From: CAYVLA01 sp964549615 [NCBI: uncultured Thermococci archaeon]
Lineage (GTDB): Archaea > CAYQAE01 > CAYVLA01
DNA: 41,465 nucleotides
Assembly: GCA_964549615.1 (NCBI GenBank)
Contig: CAZJVP010000066.1
Coordinates: 1-41,465 of the forward strand
Direction: 5' to 3'
In this document: positions 17,011-26,361 of the stretch, in pieces
Layout: each line of letters opens with the position of its first letter
Numbering within the stretch: the stretch's first letter is position 1
Notes under the pieces: model-generated
What the model saw: the letters and a program-made list of their open reading frames with translations, nothing else
What the model was told of the DNA's origin: nothing
Databases searched by the model: none
Position numbers and translations under genes: made by a program

Positions 17011-18060
17011 TTGTCCGGGAAGAAGCTAGGGTTCGGCATCGTCGGGTGCGGCGTCATCGCGCCCTGGCATAGGGAGGCTGTGAAGAGATCGGACAAAGCC
17101 GAGCTGGTCGCGTGCTGCGACATCGACGAACCGAAGGGAAGGAAGTTTGCCGAGGAGAGCGGATCGATCGCATTCTACAACGATTATCACGACCTCATGC
17201 GAGATCCGAGGGTGGACGTCGTCTCCGTTTGCACCCCGTCCGGGCTTCACGGCGAGGTCACGATAGCGGCCGCCGAGGCTGGCAAGCACGTCCTCTGCGA
17301 GAAACCCATAGAGATAACCAGGAAGAAGATCGACGCAATGATTGCGGCGTGCCGCAGGAACGGGGTGAAGTTGGGCTGCATCTTCCAAAGGAGAACCCAT
17401 CGTGCCTCCAAGCTAGCGAGGGAGGCTGTCCACAACGGGCTGCTTGGCAAGATGGTCCTCGGCGACATCTACCTCAAGTACTATAGGTCGCAGGCGTACT
17501 ACAGAAGCGCAGGGTGGAGGGGTACCTGGGCTCTGGATGGCGGTGGAGCTCTAATGAACCAAGGCGTGCATGGCATAGACCTTGCGCTGTGGATCATGGG
17601 GGATGTGGCATCGGTCTACGGAAGGGCCGCCCACCTCGTTAGGGACATCGAGGTTGAGGATACCGGGATTGCGCTGCTCGAGTACAAGAACGGCGCGTGG
17701 GGTGTGCTGGAGGGCACTACCTCAGTGAACCCGGGTGAACCCACTAGGTTGGCCCTCCACGGGAGCAAGGGCACGATCGTGCTTGAGGACGAGAGGATCA
17801 CAACCTGGGCGGTCGCTGAGAAGGACGACGAGATAGCGAAACCCGTGGAGATGCACGTCGAGGCGGAGAGGGACGGAGCGGCCTCAGATCCGACCGCGAT
17901 AGGCGTCGCGGGCCACGTCTATCTCGTCAACGACCTCGTCCAGGCAATAGAGGAGGACCGGGAGCCCTTCATCACCGGCGAGAGCGCCCGGAAGTCCGTG
18001 GACTTGGTGCTGGCAGTCTATGAGTCTTCCAGGAAGGGCAAGAGGATCACCCTTGGCTGA
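17011..18060 (+). CDS. Gfo/Idh/MocA family oxidoreductase (second copy)
   Basis: 349 residues from TTG 17011, with AGAGGGA a few bases upstream as a possible ribosome binding site and a TATA-like AGTAATAAG at 16961-16969. The Rossmann core is LGFGIVGCGVIAPWHREAV. The catalytic lysine lies in HVLCEKPIEITRKKID, and the C-terminal domain has MNQGVHGIDLALWIMG. Length and layout are standard. It shares only the family core with the copy at 6215-7267 and is not a recent duplicate. NAD(P)-dependent oxidation of a sugar or cyclitol in the cytoplasm is expected. The divergent sugar isomerase next door supports a common pathway. Confidence 0.92.
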   Translation: MSGKKLGFGIVGCGVIAPWHREAVKRSDKAELVACCDIDEPKGRKFAEESGSIAFYNDYHDLMRDPRVDVVSVCTPSGLHGEVTIAAAEAGKHVLCEKPIEITRKKIDAMIAACRRNGVKLGCIFQRRTHRASKLAREAVHNGLLGKMVLGDIYLKYYRSQAYYRSAGWRGTWALDGGGALMNQGVHGIDLALWIMGDVASVYGRAAHLVRDIEVEDTGIALLEYKNGAWGVLEGTTSVNPGEPTRLALHGSKGTIVLEDERITTWAVAEKDDEIAKPVEMHVEAERDGAASDPTAIGVAGHVYLVNDLVQAIEEDREPFITGESARKSVDLVLAVYESSRKGKRITLG

Positions 18061-18112
18061 AGGGACGCGTGACACATTTCAGCAGTAATCGACCCATGCG
18101 GCCGGTCGTAGC

Positions 18113-19630
18113 TTGGGGAGCAACCTTCTGTTTCTGCGGGCGACGGCCTTCTGCACCGGCATGAGCATAATGGGGCTCGAGATGTTGGCCTCGAGGTTCC
18201 TAGCGCCCTTCTTCGGTACCTCGACGTACATCTGGGCGACCATCATAGGCATGGCGATGATTGCCCTTTCGCTCGGGTATCTGCTCGGTGGGCGATGGGC
18301 GGATCGAAACCCGAAGCCCTCAGGGCTCTACAGGACGATCTTCGTGGCCGCGTGCTTGACGTTCGTCATCCCCCTCGGAAGGATCGTCCCAAGGATCGGA
18401 CATCAGGGCGCCCTGCAGCTTTCCTGGACGACATTCATCGCCGGCCTCTTCGGCTCGCTCGCGCTCTTCTTCCTGCCGATGATGCTACTTGCAACGGCCT
18501 CGCCGTACCTAATCCGACTGGGTGCTAGGACCGTTGGGACGGTGGGCTCGACCTCGGGGGACATATACGCGATCTCCACCGTCGGCAGCATAGTCGGGGT
18601 CTTCCTAACGACCTTCGTTGGGATGCCCTACCTGGGCGTTGTTGAGACCCTCCTGGCATACGGGTTTCTCCTGCTTGGCGTAAGCGTTCTGGGTTTGAGA
18701 AGCCCTCGCTTGCTAGCGGCGGGGGTGCTGCTGTTCCTGCTTTCGGCCTTTGGACCCGTTCATTTCAGGGAGAAAGCCGTAGTTTTCGAGGGAGAGTCAG
18801 CTTACAACTACGTCAAGGTCATCAGATCGGATGACGGAGCCCTACTTTTGAAGCTCAACGAGGGGATAGGATCACAGTCGGTCTACTACGAAAGCGACAT
18901 CTACACGGGCGGCATATGGGACTACTTCTTGGCCCCACTGCTATATAGGCCGGAGGCGCGGAAGGTCTTGATCATAGGCTTCGCGGGCGGCACCGTTGCG
19001 CGGCAGTATCTAGCCCTGTCGAATGCAACGATCATCGGGGTCGAAATAGATCCTCTGGTTGTGCGGGTATCGAAGCGGTACTTCGGCGTCAGGGAATCCG
19101 GCCGCCTTCAGGTGCTCGTGGCCGACGGCAGGACCTACCTCTCCCTGTGCAGGGACAAGTTCGACATCGTCTTGATGGATGCCTTCAACCCTCCCACCAT
19201 CCCCTTTCACCTAGCGACGAGGGAGTTCTTCGAACTCGTCAGGGACAGGCTGAATCCAGGAGGGCTGTTCGCCATCAACGTCCCCCGGTACGGCGACGCG
19301 GCCCACGTCGTTGACCCCGTGTGCGCTACGCTTGAGTCCGTATTCGGGAGAGCGTTCCTCATCGACAGGAGGCCCGACATTCCGCAGCTTGCGGTCGCGG
19401 CGTCGGGGGATCTGGATCTTGAGGATTTCACGTCTAAGGTGAGATCCAACGCCCTGGGCGCCCCTGGATGGCTGGTCAACGGCATCGCCGACAGGACAGT
19501 CGAGTTCGACGGCCGCCGGGACCTCATCCTGACGGATGACAGGTCGCCGATAGAGATGCTGGTCCATCGGATAGTATTCGATTACGTGCGTAGCCCCGCG
19601 AGCGAAGTCCAAGAAGCGATTCGTGGTTGA
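18113..19630 (+). CDS. Membrane-fused spermidine synthase-like protein
   Basis: 505 residues from TTG 18113; a TATA-like CAGTAATCG about 27 nt upstream supports a leaderless start. The first about 210 residues form roughly seven transmembrane helices (for example MSIMGLEMLASRFLAPFFG, IIGMAMIALSLGYLLGGRW). The C-terminal half is a spermidine-synthase-like SAM-binding fold: KVLIIGFAGGTVARQYLAL, TIIGVEIDPLVV, LVADGRTYL, FDIVLMDAFNPP and LNPGGLFAINV. Such fusions are common but mostly uncharacterised. The soluble domain keeps the acidic residues that follow the dinucleotide-like loop. It could be an aminopropyltransferase at the membrane or a methyltransferase-like protein. No polyamine pathway gene lies nearby. 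Confidence 0.85.
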   Translation: MGSNLLFLRATAFCTGMSIMGLEMLASRFLAPFFGTSTYIWATIIGMAMIALSLGYLLGGRWADRNPKPSGLYRTIFVAACLTFVIPLGRIVPRIGHQGALQLSWTTFIAGLFGSLALFFLPMMLLATASPYLIRLGARTVGTVGSTSGDIYAISTVGSIVGVFLTTFVGMPYLGVVETLLAYGFLLLGVSVLGLRSPRLLAAGVLLFLLSAFGPVHFREKAVVFEGESAYNYVKVIRSDDGALLLKLNEGIGSQSVYYESDIYTGGIWDYFLAPLLYRPEARKVLIIGFAGGTVARQYLALSNATIIGVEIDPLVVRVSKRYFGVRESGRLQVLVADGRTYLSLCRDKFDIVLMDAFNPPTIPFHLATREFFELVRDRLNPGGLFAINVPRYGDAAHVVDPVCATLESVFGRAFLIDRRPDIPQLAVAASGDLDLEDFTSKVRSNALGAPGWLVNGIADRTVEFDGRRDLILTDDRSPIEMLVHRIVFDYVRSPASEVQEAIRG

Positions 19631-19718
19631 CGTGATGCCGGGGGTTCCCGGCGGAGCTAGGGAAGGCCGCATGATTGACGGATGCGCTAGGAAGAGAAGT
19701 ACCTCGGTTGGAGCGTGA

Positions 19719-20096
19719 TCACAGGTCGGCGGGATCCACTCCAAGGCTGGCAATGCTGCAGGCAAGGATCGGGTTGAGGCCCAGCCTCTTGGCCTCGGCG
19801 ACTAGCTCCTCGGACTCGGCCCCGGGGTTGACGAAGAGCACCTTGGCTCCCTTGCTTGCAATGTCCTTCAGCAGCTGGATGCCGATCTTCGGGTTCACGT
19901 AGAGCGAGGCCGCATCGACTCTGGTTGGCACATCCAAGATGGAAGGGTAGGCCTTGAGCCCCTCGATCTCCGAGTCGCGAAGGCTGACCGGGTAGACCGC
20001 ATACCCCATTGCCTTGTAGGCCCTGACCGCCTTGTTGCTGTATCTGTCCCTGTCGGTCACTGCCCCAATGATGGCTATCGACTTGAACTGCTGCAT
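19719..20096 (-). CDS. CoA-binding domain protein (YccU/CoA_binding_2 type)
   Basis: 125 residues from ATG 20096 (MQQFKSIAIIGAVTDRDRYS). Longer in-frame starts overlap the promoter region and add no family sequence. The whole protein is a single Rossmann-like CoA-binding domain: AIIGA near the N-terminus, then YAVYPVSL, DAASLYVNPK and AKVLFVNPGAESEELV, the last with the conserved PG of this group, ending with NPILACSIASLG. It should bind CoA or a related nucleotide in the cytoplasm. Its physiological role is unknown even in well-studied relatives. It diverges from the ATP-cone nuclease with about 107 nt between starts. Confidence 0.88.
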   Translation of the reverse strand: MQQFKSIAIIGAVTDRDRYSNKAVRAYKAMGYAVYPVSLRDSEIEGLKAYPSILDVPTRVDAASLYVNPKIGIQLLKDIASKGAKVLFVNPGAESEELVAEAKRLGLNPILACSIASLGVDPADL

Positions 20097-20203
20097 CGGA
20101 CTCTCTTGGCGGCGATCGATCGTACCTTTGCCCTTTTGCACGGACCTCATGCCGCGGGCAAAGCAATAAATGTACCTTATCCGACGCATCTAAGGCAATC
20201 ACA

Positions 20204-21058
20204 ATGGTAATGGTCACAACCGCATCGGGGGAGAGGCAGAGGTTTAACCCTCGGAAGATCTACCGCACATCGGTGCGAGCGGGCGCCAGCCCGGAGCTTG
20301 CCAACGTCATCGTCAAGGACGTGGAGGGCCAGCTGTACGATGGAATTCCGACCAGGAAGATCCTCCAGATGGTCCTGGATGCGATGGAGCGACATCAGGC
20401 CGCCGATGTCGCGAGCAGGTACGATCTGAAAAGCGCAATGATGAGAATGGGGCCGTCCGGCTTTGCGTTCGAGACCTTCATGGCGGCGGTTTTCGAAAGG
20501 TACGGTCACCACACCCTATTGAGACAGCAGGTCCGCGGGCGATGCGTCTTGCACGAGATAGATATCGTGCTCGAGAAGGACGACGTCAGGACCATGGTGG
20601 AGGTCAAGTATCACAACGTCCCGGGCATCTACACCGGTCTGAAAGAGGCCATGTACACCTACGCTCGTTTCCTGGACCTAAACGAAGGATACGAGGCGGG
20701 TACCTGCCAAAGATTCGACAAGGCCATGCTCGTGACCAACACTCGTAGCTCGTCTGAGGCGCGCAAGTACGCCAAGTGCAAGGGCATAGGGATTTTGGGT
20801 TGGAAGTATCCCCCAAGGTCGGGCCTGGAGAGAATGATCGAGAGGAAGTGCCTTTACCCCGTGACGGTGCTCCACATGGACTCGGAATCGCTGGCCGCCT
20901 TCAGCCGGGCAGGGATAGTACTGGCCGAGGATCTGGCGACCAAGGACCCGTGCCACATATCCGAGATGACCGGGCTTCCCCGGGACAAGGTCGAGGAGCT
21001 ATCTGTCCGTGCAAGGATGCTTCTGGATGCGACGGTCAGACCAGAGTGCAGAACCTAA
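20204..21058 (+). CDS. ATP-cone / PD-(D/E)XK nuclease-like / helix-hairpin-helix protein
   Basis: 284 residues from ATG 20204. Residues 1-80 form an ATP-cone (VTTASGERQRFNPRKIYRT, ..LQMVLDAME), the nucleotide-sensing module of NrdR and ribonucleotide reductases. Residues 90-210 contain a restriction-endonuclease-like core with HEIDIVLEKDD and MVEVKYH: Asp120, Glu133 and Lys135 fit the PD-(D/E)XK triad. The C-terminus (240-280) is a helix-hairpin-helix pair (FSRAGIVLAEDL, MTGLPRDKVEEL) for DNA contact. The predicted action is metal-dependent DNA cleavage controlled by (d)ATP; the biological role is unknown. Its 3' end overlaps the convergent M42 peptidase gene by 23 bp. Confidence 0.85.
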   Translation: MVMVTTASGERQRFNPRKIYRTSVRAGASPELANVIVKDVEGQLYDGIPTRKILQMVLDAMERHQAADVASRYDLKSAMMRMGPSGFAFETFMAAVFERYGHHTLLRQQVRGRCVLHEIDIVLEKDDVRTMVEVKYHNVPGIYTGLKEAMYTYARFLDLNEGYEAGTCQRFDKAMLVTNTRSSSEARKYAKCKGIGILGWKYPPRSGLERMIERKCLYPVTVLHMDSESLAAFSRAGIVLAEDLATKDPCHISEMTGLPRDKVEELSVRARMLLDATVRPECRT

Positions 21059-22076
21059 GAGCCAGCTCGGCGCATGATCTCAGGTCCGCCAGCGAAAGCA
21101 TGGACAGGCCATTGTGGATGTATCTGCACGGAACCGACAGGACCCCCGAGGCAACGCCGGCCCGCGAGATTGCAACCTTGCCTGCGTCCGTGGAGCCGTA
21201 GAGCGGCTTCTTTATCTGAAAATCGAGCCGGGCAGCCTTGGCTGCCTCCTTCAGCCTTGCGAGTACGAGCGGATGGGCGATCAGGGATTGATCGGCGACG
21301 GTCACAGCCGGCCCCTTGCCCACGTACGTCGGGCACCTCTCGGCTGGGATCCCGGGGATGTCGCCGGCTGCAGTGCCCTCTATAGCTAGGGCCATGTCGG
21401 CTTCGACCCCGTACGCAGCCGTCGTCGCGCCCCGCGCGCCCACCTCCTCGCAGACCGAGAACACGAACGTCATGGAGGCTTGGTGATCTGTGCCGCGCAG
21501 CCGCCTTAAGACCTCGATGAGGACCGTGCACCCGACCCTGTCGTCGAGGGCTTTGCCAAGGATCCGGTCCGACCCCAAAAGACGCGACGGGTGAAAGATG
21601 GTGAAGGGCGAACCGATGTCTATCCCCAGCGATCTTACCTCCTCCGCACTGGCGCATCCGATATCGACGAACATGTCGTCGGAGCGCACCACCTTATCCT
21701 TCTCATCCGGCTTTTGAAGATGTGGAGGTTTGGTTCCGATCAGGCCATCGCGGACGCCCTTCTCGCTCTCGAACCGGACCGGCTGTCCGAGCAGCGTGCG
21801 ATCGTCCCACCCGCCGAGCTTCTCGAAACGGATGAAGCCCCTGTCGTCGATGTGGCTCACGATGAAGCCAAGCTCATCCATGTGCGCCACGAGCAGCACC
21901 TTGGGGCCGGTCGGTGTGCCCTTCTTTGTCGCGATCAGATTGCCGAGCGCGTCTACGCTGAGCTGATCGGCAAGCCCGTCGATCTTCTGGGCGATCAGGC
22001 CCCTGACCTTCGACTCGAAGCCGGATACGCCGATACAGTCCGATAACTCCCTAAGATCCTCGACCATCCTCTCCAT
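21036..22076 (-). CDS. M42 family metallo-aminopeptidase
   Basis: 346 residues from ATG 22076. All M42 metal and catalytic motifs are present in order: LLVAHMDELGF (His65, Asp67), LGKALDDRVGC (bridging Asp), SVCEEVGARGA (catalytic Glu and metal Glu), ALAIEGTAAGD (Asp ligand) and SVPCRYIHNG (His ligand). Length is standard for the dinuclear zinc or cobalt enzymes that assemble into tetrahedral dodecamers in archaea. They trim short peptides left by the proteasome; specificity within the glutamyl/leucyl/lysyl groups is not predictable. A TATA box at 22110-22116 precedes the start. It diverges from endonuclease IV. Confidence 0.95.
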   Translation of the reverse strand: MERMVEDLRELSDCIGVSGFESKVRGLIAQKIDGLADQLSVDALGNLIATKKGTPTGPKVLLVAHMDELGFIVSHIDDRGFIRFEKLGGWDDRTLLGQPVRFESEKGVRDGLIGTKPPHLQKPDEKDKVVRSDDMFVDIGCASAEEVRSLGIDIGSPFTIFHPSRLLGSDRILGKALDDRVGCTVLIEVLRRLRGTDHQASMTFVFSVCEEVGARGATTAAYGVEADMALAIEGTAAGDIPGIPAERCPTYVGKGPAVTVADQSLIAHPLVLARLKEAAKAARLDFQIKKPLYGSTDAGKVAISRAGVASGVLSVPCRYIHNGLSMLSLADLRSCAELALRFCTLV

Positions 22077-22109
22077 GGTTTTCCCCCGAGGGCGGGGAGG
22101 CGAGGCAGT

Positions 22110-22116
22110 TAAATCT
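22110..22116 (-). promoter_or_regulatory. TATA box for the M42 peptidase gene
   Basis: The minus-strand ATTTAACT-like box is about 37 nt before ATG 22076, predicting a leader of about 10 nt. Confidence 0.5.
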
Positions 22117-22171
22117 GTCTCGGGGGCTCCCCGCGAACCCGAATCCTATTTCAGTTGGCCTGGCCATCGGC

Positions 22172-23017
22172 TTGAGCGTGAGAATCGGCATTCACGTTTC
22201 GATATCCGGCTCGTTGGCGAAGGCCATCGAGAGGGCCAGGATCCGCGAGTGTCAGACCATCCAGATATTTGCTAGGACGCCGCGTGCTTGGAAGGCGAAG
22301 CCGTGGGACGTTTCGGATGTGGAGTCGTTCAAGCAGGAAAGGAGAAAATCTGGCATCAGGCCCGTCGTGATACACACATGCTACCTCCTCAATTTAGCTA
22401 GCCCTGACGCTGATCTGCGTTCCAAGTCCATTGAGGCTCTCGTCGACGACCTGCAGAGGGCTGACATGGGTGGAATCGAGTACGTGGTGACGCATCCGGG
22501 CAGCAGCTCAGGTCCGGGGGGCGTCGATAGGGTCAGAAGCGCCTGCTTGCAGGCCATGGACGCCATCAAGTCCAAGGCGCAGATTCTCGTCGAGAACGTC
22601 TCCGGCGGGGGCGGGAAGGTCGGAGGGTCCTTCGAGGAGCTTGCCCAAATGGTCGACGGGACCCGGTTCGGCGTCTGCCTTGATACCTGCCATGCGTTTG
22701 CGGCTGGCTACCCGATCCACCTCCAGCCCGGCCGCGTCTTGGATGAGTTCGACGACAAAGTGGGGATGTCCAAGCTCAAGGTCCTTCACCTGAATGACTC
22801 CGTTGGGGAGTTCGGATCGCACGTGGATCACCACCAGCACATCGGGAAGGGATTCATAGGCCTCGACGGATTCGAAAGGATACTTGCTGAGCCGCGGATC
22901 AGGGCGGTTCCGGGGATCCTTGAAACCCCCCAGAGGGCGACGGATGACCCGTCCGACGACCTCGCGAACGTAAGGACCGTGAGGAGAATCCTCCAGGATC
23001 TTGAGAAGGGCGGGTAG
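22172..23017 (+). CDS. nfo: Endonuclease IV (AP endonuclease)
   Basis: 281 residues from TTG 22172. Conserved family blocks in order are RIGIHVSISGSLAKAIERA, TIQIFARTPRAW, VVTHPGSSSGPGG, ILVENVSGGGG, FGVCLDTCHAFAAGYPIH, KVLHLNDSVGEFGSHVDHH and HIGKGFIGLDGF, with a late GILETPQ. These provide the histidine, glutamate and aspartate ligands of the three zinc ions. The enzyme cuts the DNA backbone 5' of abasic sites in base-excision repair. Length matches bacterial and archaeal Nfo. AT-rich sequence near 22143-22150 could serve as TATA box about 27 nt upstream, so the message may be leaderless. Confidence 0.95.
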   Translation: MSVRIGIHVSISGSLAKAIERARIRECQTIQIFARTPRAWKAKPWDVSDVESFKQERRKSGIRPVVIHTCYLLNLASPDADLRSKSIEALVDDLQRADMGGIEYVVTHPGSSSGPGGVDRVRSACLQAMDAIKSKAQILVENVSGGGGKVGGSFEELAQMVDGTRFGVCLDTCHAFAAGYPIHLQPGRVLDEFDDKVGMSKLKVLHLNDSVGEFGSHVDHHQHIGKGFIGLDGFERILAEPRIRAVPGILETPQRATDDPSDDLANVRTVRRILQDLEKGG

Positions 23018-23118
23018 CCCAGCCCTATCGTGAAGCTCTTGTCGGCTGACAGGTGTTCCAGGAGGCGCCGAGCGTCCATGAGGCCCGGCCCAGGGTGCCG
23101 CCAAACCTCGCGCTCGCG

Positions 23119-23625
23119 CTACTTGCCAGCCGACCTCAAGTACAGGTTAACGTTCTCCAGCTTCCTGACCAAGCGGCGGTAGTCCTCCAGGGCCCTGCGC
23201 ACTCGCCGCGCATATTCCCTTGAGTTGAGCTCAAGCCCGCATTCAGGGCAGAAACACCTCCTGCCGCGGCCCTCTATCCTCAGCCGGGAGGAACAAACGT
23301 CGCACAGACCGTATATCGAGAGCGGGAAACTCAGGACGAAAGGCCACGTGGAGGGATCCTTCGTCGCCTCGGGGAAACAGGAGTTGAACCACACCCTCGG
23401 CAGGCGGGCGATCTGGATTGCGAGGCTGTAGAGGAGGTCGTAGTCAAGTGCCCTCCAAGGGCTGGGTGCGAAGGATGCCAGGAGAACGAGCAGCCCTGCA
23501 ACCAGCACGGCGGTTGGGATCAGGGTCGGCATCCCGATTTGGGGGACGGTGAAGAGGACCAATATCCCGGCTAGGAGGACGAGCGAAACAGCCAACACCA
23601 CCCGGTTTACCCTTCTGTTGACCAA
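23119..23625 (-). CDS. Membrane protein with C-terminal zinc ribbon, function unknown
   Basis: 168 residues from TTG 23625, preceded by GGTGAG as a plausible ribosome binding site and an AT-rich box near 23670. Two N-terminal membrane helices (VVLAVSLVLLAGILVLF and TAVLVAGLLVLLASFA) lead to a cytoplasmic region with CDVCSSRLRIEGRG and CFCPECGLELNSREY, a four-cysteine zinc ribbon. The C-terminus is a basic coiled-coil-like helix (RRVRRALEDYRRLVRKLENV). The family was not recognised. The fold could support nucleic-acid or protein contact at the membrane. It converges on endonuclease IV with 101 nt between stops. Confidence 0.7.
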   Translation of the reverse strand: MVNRRVNRVVLAVSLVLLAGILVLFTVPQIGMPTLIPTAVLVAGLLVLLASFAPSPWRALDYDLLYSLAIQIARLPRVWFNSCFPEATKDPSTWPFVLSFPLSIYGLCDVCSSRLRIEGRGRRCFCPECGLELNSREYARRVRRALEDYRRLVRKLENVNLYLRSAGK

Positions 23626-23739
23626 GGACTCACCCTGAACTGTCTTCCATGTGGAACTGGATGTGGGTTCTCTTAATTATTATCGAGACCCGGCCGACGT
23701 GACATGCGGACCACCGGACCGCCGTCGGGCCGGTTGGCT

Positions 23740-24960
<1,221 letters not shown>

Positions 24961-26187
24961 CTAGCTGTGAACCAACCTCGTGACCTTGACCTGTCGATAG
25001 AGCTTTCGCCTGACCATCAGCATCCAAAGGATGGAGCCAGCAAGCATGGAGGTTCCGCTCACGCTGAGCCACTGGATGAGATATACCCAGATCATGGCCT
25101 GGTCTTTCTTCCTCATCGCCATCGCGTTCAGGTCCGCGAGGTCGTCGATTGCGTCGAGGTATGTTGCCCTGGCGAGGAGGTAGTCCTGTAGAAGGTACTG
25201 TTCCTGCGCAAGTTTCGTCTTATCGGTTATCTCGCCCATGCGCTTTAGGATTGACTGCATGTTCGCACCGAATGCCTCGGCAAAGTCAACCACCGCAAGC
25301 ACCATCATCTGGCGTGTCCTGAACTCGATGATCCTTGACCTTATCTCGTGGACGATCTCGACATCGTCGGGCAGGTTTCTGCCCGTGCTGTAGAGGATCA
25401 TGTTCATGACCATGTCCAACCCGTAGGGATTGGCAACGGGGTCCTCCCACCAGTTGACCAGCCTGTCGTGGATCGTCCATGTCTTGCCCAGCCCATAAGT
25501 CCATGAGATCGTATGCGGAGTGCATCCGGGCTTGACGGTTGCCCTGTCGGCGAACGGCCCCTTTATCCATGCCCAGACGATCGCGCCCTGGCGGGGTATG
25601 ATGTGGCCGCAGCTGTACCCGGTCAGATGCCACTGTATCTTCTTGCCCCTGAACATCGTCAGCACTGGCGGCAGGTCCGGGTTGTCCTCGAGTATTATCT
25701 CAAGCTCCCTGTTGCTGCGGAAGATGTCCGCCGCATGGGCCATGAGGGCCTCGACGTCGTTGGGGAAGGCTTTCTGTGTGACGGAGGCTGCCCATTCAGG
25801 GTAGTATATGCCGCTGAGAAGGGACCTTGAGTTCAATCCCCCGGACCCGTCGAGGATGGCGTCATGCATCCATTTCTGGTTGGTCGTCGTGAACATGTTG
25901 ATGATGGTTCCGTCGATAATGATGAAATCCTGGGCCTGGACGCCCTCATAGGTTCTCGGAAAGTAGACCCTGACGAACCTCCTGATCTGGTCGTCTCCGC
26001 CCGGGACATCACGGCTGGGAACGAAAAGCGGATCGACCAAGGGCTCGTTCAGAAACCACGTGTGTATTAGGTGCCCCTCGCCCACGCGCCCCGTCAACAG
26101 CACCTTGATCTTACCGCCCTTCTCGTGGAGTCCCATGCACGGCGTCAAGGCTATCAAGGCTAAGAGGGCTGCCAGCGCTCGGACCAC
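24961..26187 (-). CDS. Membrane-anchored extracytoplasmic GATase1-like protein (paralogue B)
   Basis: 408 residues from GTG 26187, with a TATA-like box 26 nt upstream. The signal peptide (MVRALAALLALIALTPCMG) is followed by IKVLLTGRVGEGHL, RRFVRVYFPRT, then DFIIIDGTIINMF and a Gly-rich turn, as in putative GATase1-like folds. No cysteine elbow exists. Like paralogue A it has NPYGLDMVMNMILYSTGR, a segment rich in alpha helix, and a C-terminal anchor (WVYLIQWLSVSGTSMLAG, LWMLMVRRKLY). The overall order is the same, though the middle region has diverged. An extracytoplasmic sensor, ligand-binding or assembly role is inferred only from topology. It sits between SepCysS and the DUF362 gene on the same strand. 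Confidence 0.75.
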   Translation of the reverse strand: MVRALAALLALIALTPCMGLHEKGGKIKVLLTGRVGEGHLIHTWFLNEPLVDPLFVPSRDVPGGDDQIRRFVRVYFPRTYEGVQAQDFIIIDGTIINMFTTTNQKWMHDAILDGSGGLNSRSLLSGIYYPEWAASVTQKAFPNDVEALMAHAADIFRSNRELEIILEDNPDLPPVLTMFRGKKIQWHLTGYSCGHIIPRQGAIVWAWIKGPFADRATVKPGCTPHTISWTYGLGKTWTIHDRLVNWWEDPVANPYGLDMVMNMILYSTGRNLPDDVEIVHEIRSRIIEFRTRQMMVLAVVDFAEAFGANMQSILKRMGEITDKTKLAQEQYLLQDYLLARATYLDAIDDLADLNAMAMRKKDQAMIWVYLIQWLSVSGTSMLAGSILWMLMVRRKLYRQVKVTRLVHS

Positions 26188-26208
26188 GATGATGGCCTTG
26201 GACGTGTT

Positions 26209-26217
26209 GCATAAAGC
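26209..26217 (-). promoter_or_regulatory. TATA box for GATase1-like paralogue B
   Basis: The minus-strand GCTTTATGC is centred 26 nt before GTG 26187, so the transcript is probably leaderless and the GTG is favoured as start. Confidence 0.5.
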
Positions 26218-26361
26218 GTTTTTGGCTCAGGGCTGGGTTTTTCGCATGTTCCGCCACGACGGAGTCGCGGCGCTGGCTGAAGGATATCGCAGAGCGATCC
26301 CTCACCTTGAAAGACTGGAAGCCGCTTGGCGACGGATCTGAGCAGATCGTCTCTCAGGCCC

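Noticed and set aside
26246-26341. A 31-codon plus-strand frame beginning MFRHDGVAALAEGYRRAI, with a TATA-like box about 33 nt upstream.
   Set aside because: The box is the same AT-rich stretch that serves the divergent GATase1-like gene, and the peptide is too short to support on composition alone.
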